Assembly (NCBI GenBank): GCA_035513215.1
Contig: DATKCK010000009.1
Coordinates: 1-42,866, forward strand
Source of the DNA: DATCZB01 sp035513215
GTDB taxonomy: Bacteria > Pseudomonadota > Gammaproteobacteria > Steroidobacterales > Rariloculaceae
Direction: 5' to 3'
Length of the DNA stretch: 42,866 bases
Shown here: one piece after another, positions 1 to 6,804 of the stretch
Layout of the letters: each line of letters begins with the position of its first letter
Numbering within the stretch: the stretch's first letter is position 1
Position numbers and translations under genes: made by a program
Notes under the pieces: generated by a model
What the model was told of the DNA's origin: nothing
Seen by the model: only the letters and a program-made list of their open reading frames with translations
Databases searched by the model: none

Positions 1-950
1 CCCTCGAAGACAACTTTCCCTCTGGCCGCAGACTCCGGATCGAAGCTGCCCGCCGGCGGCAGCGGGGCGGCGAGGCTCAACTGGTAGGCTTGCAGCGCCG
101 GGAGCTTGGAAGACACGAGATCGGTCGTACCGTTCGTTACGTTCACACCGGTTCGGCTGTCGGCAAAAGTGCCCAGGCCGCCCATTTGAGTCACGGCGAC
201 GTATCGATTCCAGTACGCGATTTCATCGCCATCGCCGGTGGAGGTAATGCGATGGACGCCTTGCAGGCCGTAGGCGGGAGGAATCACTTGCGGCCCACTC
301 AGGCCGTCCAGGTTGAAGCGAGGATCGTACTTACCTTGACCCCAGGAGTTGTATACGGCCTTGTCGTCCGCTGATACGGCGGGCGAGAGCGCAATAATTG
401 CGCCAGGATTGAGATCGCGGTTCGCCCACCCGTCAAGGCGCTCGCCGATGCCGGGCGCAAAGGAGTCGTCCACGGTCGAGTGGCATAGCGCACACGTGAT
501 TCCTACGCGAGTCAGCGTATCGACACCATTGACTGTTTCGACAGTTCCCTGCAGTCCGACGACGGCATTCAGCTTGAGCAAGGCAACGGTGGTAGCGGGA
601 TCTGTCAGGCTGATGCTGCCGTTTTGAATGCCCAGCGCGACGGCGGTCGGTAACGCCTCCGCGTCCACCTTGAGCCCAACTGACAGAGCGGTCAGCGGGT
701 CTATCGCCGATGCAATCACGTCGTTCAGGTGCAAAGTATCCGTCCAGAACGCTTCGTCTCCGAACGTCTCCGTGCGAAAGATCTCTTTGCCTTGCGCGAT
801 GAGTGCCGGGTCCGGCGGCGCGGCCGCACTGGTCGTTGGCGTGCCCGCGCCCTCATTGGTGGTTGCCGTACCCGCGCCGTTGCTACCAGCGCAGCCGGCT
901 GCGGCGGCTAGGATTGGAATTACCAGGAAATACACCAACCGAAGTTTCAT
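1..950 (-). CDS. Cytochrome c family lipoprotein, truncated by the left edge
   Basis: The minus strand is open from an ATG at 950 to base 1, giving 316 codons with no stop, so the C-terminus lies outside the window. The N-terminus is a lipoprotein signal (MKLRLVYFLVIPILAAAAGC, lipid Cys at 20) followed by a Gly/Ala/Thr-rich linker. A heme c site CALCH lies at residues 153-157. Near the edge the protein reads AARGKVVFEG, which resembles the lead-in to a second cytochrome c domain, so a second heme site probably follows. The protein is therefore inferred to be a periplasm-facing electron carrier or oxidase subunit anchored by lipid. Plus-strand reading frames over the same bases look like shadows. 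The cytochrome call rests on one heme motif plus layout; the exact family is not certain. Confidence 0.82.
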   Translation of the reverse strand, partial: MKLRLVYFLVIPILAAAAGCAGSNGAGTATTNEGAGTPTTSAAAPPDPALIAQGKEIFRTETFGDEAFWTDTLHLNDVIASAIDPLTALSVGLKVDAEALPTAVALGIQNGSISLTDPATTVALLKLNAVVGLQGTVETVNGVDTLTRVGITCALCHSTVDDSFAPGIGERLDGWANRDLNPGAIIALSPAVSADDKAVYNSWGQGKYDPRFNLDGLSGPQVIPPAYGLQGVHRITSTGDGDEIAYWNRYVAVTQMGGLGTFADSRTGVNVTNGTTDLVSSKLPALQAYQLSLAAPLPPAGSFDPESAARGKVVFE

Positions 951-1479
951 TGTCGGCTCCGTTGCCGCGGCTTGTTCAATAGAGATCGGGTTTTTACCGC
1001 GAACGCGACGAATACTTCTGTGCGGTATCCGACATAAGACTGAGGGCGCCTCGCGTCAGCTCGAGCTCAAAGTTGCGGTGGTAGAACTACATCTCCGCCT
1101 TGCGGCGGGCGAAGCTCGCTTCGCGGGTGTTAGCGGGAACCGACCGGTGCGGAGCGGCGCTCGGTCGTCGTCGTGCCGGGGCGCTCATCTGGCGCGAGTG
1201 TCCAGATCGATCAAATCCGTTCCATCATCGAGAGTCCTGAGTTGGCAGACTTGCATGTTCGAACTGTGGCTGACGAAGAACTTTCGGACGCGGATCGTTT
1301 TCGGAAGGCAGTCTTCGAAGGCTGTGCCTACCAATAATTCGTCTGGCTTGGTTCTGTTGCCTTTCTCCGCGTAGTACGGCTAGCCTCAAGCTACGCGGTC
1401 TATTACAACCGAGTACGTACGCATCTTTCCTTGTCGAAGGACGCTCCTGAGAGGCGAGGCGTCCCTACAGGAGAACGAT
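951..1479. other. Intergenic stretch between divergent cytochrome and P450 remnant
   Basis: These 529 bases separate the minus-strand cytochrome gene from the plus-strand P450 remnant and should contain both promoters. I found no convincing promoter pair. The only protein-like signal is a short frame at 1134-1337, described separately. A ribosome-binding site AGGAGA at about 1469-1474 precedes the P450 start. Confidence 0.6.
1134..1337 (+). pseudogene. Possible gene remnant, C-terminal fragment
   Basis: This frame follows an in-frame TAG at 1131-1133 and ends at TAA 1335-1337. Its second half reads like a genuine protein end, with alternating acidic and hydrophobic residues (IDQIRSIIESPELADLHV, then ADRFRKAVFEG). 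There is no ATG at its head; the only usual start codon near its first half is a GTG without a clear ribosome-binding site. It sits beside a P450 gene that is itself broken. The best reading is the tail of a decayed gene. I do not recognise the family, and a chance frame in GC-rich DNA is possible. Confidence 0.25.
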
Positions 1480-2350
1480 ATGCCGCATGAATTTTCTGAG
1501 GACTGGAATCCGCTGGAAGAGGCCACGCTCAAGGACCAGCGAAAAGCCTTCGACAAGATGCGCGAGCAATGTCCGGTTGCCCACAGCAACTTTCTGGGCT
1601 GGTCTGTGTTCCGGCATGAGGATATTGCGGCGGTACTGGCTGATCCGGAAACCTTCATCAATGTGTCGAAGTTCCCGGCCATTCCCAATGGCTTGAATCC
1701 ACCGGAGCATAGCTCTTGGTACAACGCACTCGCCACATTCTTCGACAAGGAGCCCATGGCTAGGATGGAACCACGCATTCGGCAACTCGCAGGCCAGTTG
1801 ATTGAACCGCAGAATGTCAGTGGTGAAGCAGAATTTATGGCGGCGTCAATTACCCCTTTTATCTTCAAATCGATGTGCGCCTTGCTGGGTTGGCCGGTGC
1901 AACAGTGGAAGGCGCTGGCTACATGGGTACAAGCCAATCAAGAGCTTGCGTTGAACGCGGACGCGGTTCCCTGCCGCTATCGAGGAAATTTTGCGCATGG
2001 ACGGTCCGCTTGTTGCCAACCGGCGCACGACAACCAGAGAAGTTGAACTGCATGGCCGCACTGTTGCGAAGGATGCGAGCTTGTCGTTGATGTGGATAGC
2101 TGCCAATCGTGATCCGCTCGCGTTCCAGGAGGCAAGCGACTGCAAACTGACCCGTGACACCAGTGCCAGCCTAGTGTGGGGGCAAGGCATTCATCTCTGC
2201 ATGGGCGCTTCTCTGGCCAGACTCGAGATCCTGGTAGCAATCGAAGAGCTGTTGGTGCGCACCACGCGTATTGAGTTGGTGGATGTGCAGCTGCCCAGGA
2301 AGGTTTACCCGAGCAACGGCTATGCCGCACTCCACCTGCACCTATCCTGA
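1480..2350 (+). pseudogene. Cytochrome P450, broken by internal deletion and frameshift
   Basis: The reading frame starts at ATG 1480 behind AGGAGA and gives a typical class I P450 N-terminus (HEDIAAVLADPETF, ALLGWPVQQWKALATW). Around 1955-1975 it meets a second frame that carries the K-helix ExxR motif (AAIEEILRMDGP), the NRDP segment and the heme-binding loop WGQGIHLCMGASLARLE, ending at TGA 2348-2350. The roughly 80-100 residues normally between these parts, including the oxygen-binding I helix, are absent. Left alone, the first frame reads on to 2046 as non-P450 sequence. Both halves are otherwise well preserved, so the loss may be recent. The product cannot be an active monooxygenase. 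The 3' end overlaps the convergent cupin gene by 9 bases. Confidence 0.85.
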
Positions 2351-2689
2351 TGCCGGTTCCAGCACGATGGTCAGCAGGACCGTGGAATCGCGAACCCCAC
2401 GGATCGAATGCTCCGTGCCGCCGAGCAGGTAGACCAGCTGACCCGCACGGATTACTCGGGCTCCGTCGGGCATGAGCAGTTCGATCTCCCCGTCGAGACA
2501 GTGCACGACGATCGGTCCCGGGACCTGGCAATAGCCGGCGCTGTGCATCTCGGTGCCGCCGCCAATGACCAATCTCGCGAGCTCGAGGTGTGCGATCTTG
2601 GCGATCGCTTTTGATTTATCGATCGGCAGGTCTTCGGCCCAGGTCGGCAGGTCCACGATTTCACCCGGTTCGGCGTGATGCGTTGCCAT
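2342..2689 (-). CDS. Small single-domain cupin protein
   Basis: This 115-residue protein starts at ATG 2689 behind GGAGGA. Its middle and C-terminal parts match a cupin beta-barrel: a turn at VVHCLDGEIELLMPDGARV, then RAGQLVYLLGGTEHSIRG, with His in the second cupin motif. The first motif lacks the usual HxH pair, so metal binding is uncertain. No signal peptide is seen, so it is probably cytoplasmic. Small cupins of this kind are isomerases, dioxygenases or ligand sensors; the sequence does not decide. It converges on the P450 remnant and overlaps its end by 9 bases, so there is no operon link. Confidence 0.72.
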   Translation of the reverse strand: MATHHAEPGEIVDLPTWAEDLPIDKSKAIAKIAHLELARLVIGGGTEMHSAGYCQVPGPIVVHCLDGEIELLMPDGARVIRAGQLVYLLGGTEHSIRGVRDSTVLLTIVLEPASG

Positions 2690-2851
2690 GGTTCGTCCTC
2701 CAGCGGCGAATGAAGCGCTGATTCCTCGGCGCTATGAGTGACAGCGTACCGAACGCGTCGGGCATTGGGCGTACTGTGTAAGACATACGATTTCCATGCA
2801 CAGGAACTCGATAAGTGCGTAAGTTCTAACACCAGATTTAAAGGAATGGAT

Positions 2852-3763
2852 ATGAGATATTTAAAGCCACTAGAAAAGATGGTCAAGCGCCCGCTGCTGC
2901 TCGCGATCGTCGCGACGTTCGCGGCAGGGTGCTCGACTACGGAGCCGGTTGAATCTATCAGCTATACCGGTCCCGCAGGTCCCGCAGGGCCTGCCGGCGC
3001 CATCGGCCCCCAGGGTGCTGTTGGAGATACTGGCGCACCCGGCGCGGCGATCGCCGGTCCTGCCGGCGCACAAGGTGACGCGGGTCCCGCGGGCGCGCAA
3101 GGCCCGGCTGGAGCAACGGGGGCCGCGGGCACGATGGTCGTCGGCCGCGCCGGTGAAGCCGGTCCTGCCGGTGCCACAGGGGCGCAAGGCGCCCAGGGGC
3201 GGACGGGTGCGCAAGGTGAGGCCGTCGTCGGTCCTGCCGGCGAACAAGGACCTACTGGCCCCGCCGGTATACGAGGCGTAGCTGGTAGCGTGGGCGCCGA
3301 AGGCCCGACTACAGTCGGCCCGACCGGCCCAGCCGGCGTTGCCGGTGTTGCAGGTGCGCGAGGCGCTGCAGGGCAGGCGGGTGCTGAGGGTAGCAGCTCT
3401 ACCCAGGCTGGCATTGCAGGCCCAGCGGGCCCTGCCGGCGCGGCGGGTCCACAAGGCGCGGCCGGCCCAGCCGGGGCGCAAGGTCCGATGCTTGGTTGGA
3501 GCTCGTACCGGGACTTCACCTTCGATGGCAACAGTGACGACATTCTGCGTGCCGACGACAACAAGGCGCAGGAGATCGCGGACTACCTCGCTCAGAATCC
3601 GTCTTTCCGAGTCGGAATCGACGGGGCCAGCGAGAGTCGTGTCGCTAACGTTCGTGACGCGCTAATGGATGCCGGCGTACCGGCCGCCAAGATCCAGACC
3701 GGTGATTTCGGCGACGCGCAGCTTCGGCGCGACAATGGAGTCGCAGTGCTGGTCAGCAACTAA
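2852..3763 (+). CDS. Collagen-like lipoprotein with OmpA-like C-terminal domain
   Basis: I chose ATG 2852 because AAGGA at 2841-2845 sits six bases before it; ATG 2846 is too close and the upstream in-frame ATG at 2738 adds no signal. The 303-residue product has a lipoprotein signal (LLLAIVATFAAGC, Cys at 27). A collagen-like Gly-X-Y region spans about residues 40-210, and an OmpA-like fold follows from residue 219 (FTFDGNSDDILRADDN, later SRVANVRDALMDAGVPAAKI). The collagen part has strikingly regular breaks, described as a repeat. Such proteins are thought to form trimers on the cell surface or link envelope layers. The OmpA-like part may touch peptidoglycan, but the usual peptidoglycan-binding Asp and Arg are not obvious. 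A hairpin follows the stop. Confidence 0.88.
   Translation: MRYLKPLEKMVKRPLLLAIVATFAAGCSTTEPVESISYTGPAGPAGPAGAIGPQGAVGDTGAPGAAIAGPAGAQGDAGPAGAQGPAGATGAAGTMVVGRAGEAGPAGATGAQGAQGRTGAQGEAVVGPAGEQGPTGPAGIRGVAGSVGAEGPTTVGPTGPAGVAGVAGARGAAGQAGAEGSSSTQAGIAGPAGPAGAAGPQGAAGPAGAQGPMLGWSSYRDFTFDGNSDDILRADDNKAQEIADYLAQNPSFRVGIDGASESRVANVRDALMDAGVPAAKIQTGDFGDAQLRRDNGVAVLVSN
2969..3481 (+). repeat. Collagen-like repeat with a 29-residue period
   Basis: Six blocks of exactly eight Gly-X-Y triplets (24 residues) are separated by short breaks. The breaks begin at residues 64, 93, 122, 151 and 180 of the protein, exactly 29 apart. The first four are five residues long (GAAIA, GTMVV, GEAVV, GPTTV); the last, GSSSTQA, is seven. 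The DNA unit is 87 bases, but the copies have diverged in sequence. Confidence 0.9.
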
Positions 3764-3787
3764 ACAAGCTGCAACACTCTGAGTAGT

Positions 3788-3819
3788 CGAACGGCGCGAT
3801 CGTGAGATCGCGCCGTTCG
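3788..3819 (+). terminator. Strong hairpin after the collagen-like gene
   Basis: A perfect 14-bp inverted repeat (CGAACGGCGCGATC and its complement) surrounds a GTGA tetraloop, 25 bases after the stop of the collagen-like gene. GTGA belongs to the stable GNRA loop class. No T-run follows, so this may be a Rho-assisted terminator or an RNA-stabilising end rather than a classic intrinsic terminator. Confidence 0.65.
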
Positions 3820-4318
3820 CATATGTGGAGGGCTACCTCCCGCCGCGCTCGCTGGCCTTGTCGATTTGGTAACGACGCGTTCTTGCGATTCGCGGAATTA
3901 TCCGGGGCGCTGGCCCATCGCATCGAATTTCGATTAGTCTGACAGCTGCCCGAGCATGACGGCGCGCACGCGGACGTTGCCGCAACGACGGCAGGTGCTG
4001 TCGACGACGAGTCGGACGCTGGCGCGGAAGGCGACTACGCAAGCGAGGCCGGGGACATCAAACGACAGGCACGCGAGGCGCGCGCCCTCGAAGGCGGCGA
4101 GAACCTGCTCGAGCCCTGATTCAAACCTTTGCAATTTTCGCCTCAGAATCGAGAATCGAATTCGATCCGGATTCGAGCGACCGATCGCGATCAGCCCGCG
4201 TTGTCAGCAGCGGCGCCCTGGCACGAATTCTGCATCATCCGGTACAACGGTTTTTCGAAGGTATGGACGAAAGTGACCTGCTGTTCGAGTGCTTCGGTTA
4301 GCGAGCAGGACCCGTGCC
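3820..4318. other. Intergenic stretch with a possible remnant and a sigma-54-like site
   Basis: No complete gene is supported here. A plus-strand frame ending at TGA 4117-4119 reads as an Ala/Asp/Glu-rich peptide (about 60 residues, ending ALEGGENLLEP) but has no normal start codon after its upstream stop, so it may be a decayed gene end. The right part holds a sigma-54-like promoter, listed separately. Confidence 0.5.
4219..4234 (+). promoter_or_regulatory. Candidate sigma-54 (-24/-12) promoter
   Basis: The bases TGGCACGAATTCTGCA match the sigma-54 consensus TGGCACG-N4-TTGCW with one mismatch (C for the first T of the -12 element). The invariant GG and GC are 12 bases apart, as required. 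Transcription would begin near 4245, giving a leader of about 74 bases to the small gene at 4319. No enhancer-binding protein or upstream activating site could be identified in the window. Confidence 0.5.
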
Positions 4319-4564
4319 ATGAGAGATAACGACCCGGATGTTGCTCGTCGAGAGGATGACGGATCGGAGCCGCCCGCACCGGGCAAGCCTCCGCCGGATG
4401 GACCGGACCATCCGGTACCGCCCGGGAAACCAGGCCCCGATGAGCCGATACAAGAACCCCCGCCGCGGCCGGGCCGCTCCCCTGATCCGACGCCGATTGA
4501 CGATCCGCGCCCGTCCAAGCCGCGACGGTGGCTGCGGTCAGGACCGTTCAAGTCAGTGCGATAG
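4319..4564 (+). CDS. Small proline-rich protein of unknown function
   Basis: This 81-residue protein starts at ATG 4319, eight bases after AGGA. About a third of its residues are proline, arranged with Asp, Glu, Gly and Lys (PAPGKPPPDGPDHPVPPGKP, then EPPPRPGRSPDPTPIDDP), and it ends in a short basic tail (KPRRWLRSGPFK). It has no signal peptide, membrane segment or folded-domain motif, so it is probably a disordered cytoplasmic protein. Similar short proline-rich proteins occur in proteobacteria without an assigned role. It stands alone, behind a sigma-54-like site and 110 bases before the dehydrogenase operon. Base composition alone could produce such a frame, so confidence is moderate. Confidence 0.55.
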   Translation: MRDNDPDVARREDDGSEPPAPGKPPPDGPDHPVPPGKPGPDEPIQEPPPRPGRSPDPTPIDDPRPSKPRRWLRSGPFKSVR

Positions 4565-4674
4565 CGCTCGACAATCCGGCGGGCCGCTTCTCTTCGTCGT
4601 TGCCGTCAACGCCGCCGAATATCGATCGCTGCTCCGATCTTTGTATACTCGCCCCAAACCGGGGGGAGTCGACA

Positions 4675-6804
4675 ATGCCTCATTCGATACCGCGCCGAAG
4701 CGCCCGGATCGCCTTGGCCGCGGCCCTTTGCGCGGGCGCCGTGCCGACCGCCGTGGCCCAGCGAATCGCGACCGCCCCGGCTTTCGGCGCCGACGAGCTC
4801 GTCACGCCGCCGGCACGGAACTGGATCACGAACGGCGGCAACATCTTTAACCAGCGCTATTCGACGCTGGGCCAGATCAATCGCGACAACGTCGGAGACG
4901 TCAGGGCCGTCTGGCGCGTCAGCCTCGAAGGCTCTGGACTCGGTCCCGGCTATTCGCAACAGGCGCAGGCGCTTTTCTACGAAGGCGTCATTTATGTCGT
5001 GACCGGCGACAACGACGTCTTTGCCGTCGACGTCAAGACCGGCGAGTTTCTCTGGACCTACGAAGCCGACGTCGACTTCGATACCGCGATCGTCTGTTGC
5101 GGTCGCTTGAGCCGGGGCGTCGGCATGGGCGACGGCAGGATTTACCTCGGACGGCTCGACGGGCGGCTCATCGCGCTCGATCAGCAGACGGGCAAGGTGA
5201 TCTGGGACGTGCAGGCGGGTGATCCGCGGCAGGGCTACGGCATCACGGGAGCGCCGCTCTACTACGACGGCAAGGTGATCACCGGGTTCACCGGCGGCGA
5301 ATACGCCGTACGCGGCCGCGTCAGCGCCTATGACGCGGCTACCGGCGAAGAGGTCTGGAACTTCTACACGATTCCAGGCCCCGGCGAGATCGGTCACGCG
5401 ACATGGCCCAACGATAACGACGCCTGGAAATACGGCGGCGCGCCGGTCTGGCAGACGCCTAGCGTCGATCCCGAGCTCGGCATGATCTATTTCTCGACGG
5501 GGAACGCCGGTCCCGATCTCAACGGCGCGATTCGCCCCGGCGACAACCTGTTCGCCGCCTCGCTCGTCGCGCTCGATGTGGCGACAGGCGAGTACCGCTG
5601 GCATTTCCAGCTCGTACGGCACGACATCTGGGACTACGACGCGCCGAACCCGACGATCCTGTTCGATGCCGAGTTCGACGGCATGCCCCGCAAGGGAATC
5701 GCTGCCGTCTCGAAGGCGGGTTATCTCTACATACTCGATCGAACCTCGGGCGTGCCGCTGACGCCCGTCGTCGAGACACCGGTCCCGCAGGACCGGACGC
5801 AGGCGACGGCCGCGACCCAGCCGATTCCGCAGGGCGATCCCGTAATCAGGCACGAGATCGACGTCGTCGGCGAAAACTTCGAAGGCGTGCTCAGGAACGC
5901 CGGCCGCACCTTCACTCCGTTCAACGCCGAGCTCGAGGCGATATGGCGCCCATTCTCCGGCGTCACCTGGCATCCGAGCTCGTACAACGTCGACAACAAC
6001 CTGATGTATATCTGCGCCGGGGACGGTCCCGGACGCGGCCAGGGCGGCGACCCGAATGCGACCGTCGGCCCCGAGCCTGGCGACGAAAGCCGTCGCTACG
6101 TCCAGGGGACCTTCGGCAGCGCGCGCGATATCGGCACCGACAACCGCAGCACGCTGGTCGCGATGAATCTGACCAATCACCGCGTCGCGTGGCGGCGGCT
6201 GCTCGACAACCGCTGCGCCGGCACGATTACGACGGCCGGCGGCCTGATCTTCGCCGGCCGCTTCAACGGCGAGCTGACGGCGTTGAGCAGCGACACCGGG
6301 CAGCGGCTCTGGTCGTTTCAGACCGACGGCGGCTTCACGACGACGGCAACGACGTTCGAGCACGAGGGCGTGCAGTATCTGGCCGGAATCGCCGGCGGCG
6401 GCGTGACCGGAGGGCGGCTCAACGACGGCCTCTGGCTCTTCTCGCTGAACGGCGCGATCGATTCGCTGCCGCCGGGCTCGGGCGATCCGCCGCCCGACGA
6501 CGAGGCCGGCGATTCCGCCGATCCGCTCGCGTTCCTGGCCGGGCTCGATCTCGGGCGAACGGCCAATCTCGACAGGGGCGGGCAGATCTATGACACCGTC
6601 TGCCAGGCCTGTCACGGACCTCAGGGCGAGGGCGGGCAGCTCGGCGTTCCATTCGTAAGCACGTTGAGCGTCGTCGACATCGTTACGACCGCCCGCTCTG
6701 GCGTCGACGGCACATCGATGCCGCCTTTCGGCAGCGCCTACGGCCTCGATGAGCTGCACGATGTCGCAAGCTACATCGAGCGCGAGATTCTGCCGCTGCG
6801 CTGA
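4675..6804 (+). CDS. PQQ-dependent quinohemoprotein alcohol dehydrogenase
   Basis: ATG 4675 is chosen because GGAG at 4665-4668 lies six bases before it and it opens a signal peptide (IALAAALCAGAVPTAVAQ). The 709-residue protein is a quinoprotein beta-propeller with tryptophan-docking repeats (AVDVKTGEFLWTYE, ALDQQTGKVIWDVQ). It has the adjacent cysteines C141-C142 that form the vicinal disulfide over PQQ, and the catalytic-type aspartate in WDYD (319-322). A C-terminal cytochrome c domain carries CQACH (643-647) and a likely axial Met682 in TSMPPFG. It should oxidise an alcohol or related substrate in the periplasm and pass electrons to its own heme; the substrate is unknown. The stop overlaps the next start by one base. 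A TATACT hexamer at 4644-4649 may be its -10 element, without a clear -35. Confidence 0.9.
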   Translation: MPHSIPRRSARIALAAALCAGAVPTAVAQRIATAPAFGADELVTPPARNWITNGGNIFNQRYSTLGQINRDNVGDVRAVWRVSLEGSGLGPGYSQQAQALFYEGVIYVVTGDNDVFAVDVKTGEFLWTYEADVDFDTAIVCCGRLSRGVGMGDGRIYLGRLDGRLIALDQQTGKVIWDVQAGDPRQGYGITGAPLYYDGKVITGFTGGEYAVRGRVSAYDAATGEEVWNFYTIPGPGEIGHATWPNDNDAWKYGGAPVWQTPSVDPELGMIYFSTGNAGPDLNGAIRPGDNLFAASLVALDVATGEYRWHFQLVRHDIWDYDAPNPTILFDAEFDGMPRKGIAAVSKAGYLYILDRTSGVPLTPVVETPVPQDRTQATAATQPIPQGDPVIRHEIDVVGENFEGVLRNAGRTFTPFNAELEAIWRPFSGVTWHPSSYNVDNNLMYICAGDGPGRGQGGDPNATVGPEPGDESRRYVQGTFGSARDIGTDNRSTLVAMNLTNHRVAWRRLLDNRCAGTITTAGGLIFAGRFNGELTALSSDTGQRLWSFQTDGGFTTTATTFEHEGVQYLAGIAGGGVTGGRLNDGLWLFSLNGAIDSLPPGSGDPPPDDEAGDSADPLAFLAGLDLGRTANLDRGGQIYDTVCQACHGPQGEGGQLGVPFVSTLSVVDIVTTARSGVDGTSMPPFGSAYGLDELHDVASYIEREILPLR

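Noticed and set aside
628..1374. A 248-codon plus-strand frame over the first cytochrome gene
   Set aside because: It is antisense to the cytochrome gene for most of its length and shows no domain; the minus strand has a lipoprotein signal and a heme site.
2962..3564. A Pro/Ala-rich minus-strand frame opposite the collagen-like gene
   Set aside because: It is the direct complement of Gly-X-Y codons, which reads as Pro/Ala/Gly; it has no start signal.
3960..4119. An Ala/Asp/Glu-rich frame of about 55 residues ending at 4117-4119
   Set aside because: No usual start codon follows the upstream stop, and low-complexity acidic peptides arise easily in this base composition.
4606..6759. A 717-codon open frame on the minus strand opposite the quinohemoprotein gene
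   Set aside because: It mirrors the high-GC codon pattern of the plus-strand gene, is rich in Arg, Ala and Val without motifs, and the plus strand carries PQQ and heme signatures.
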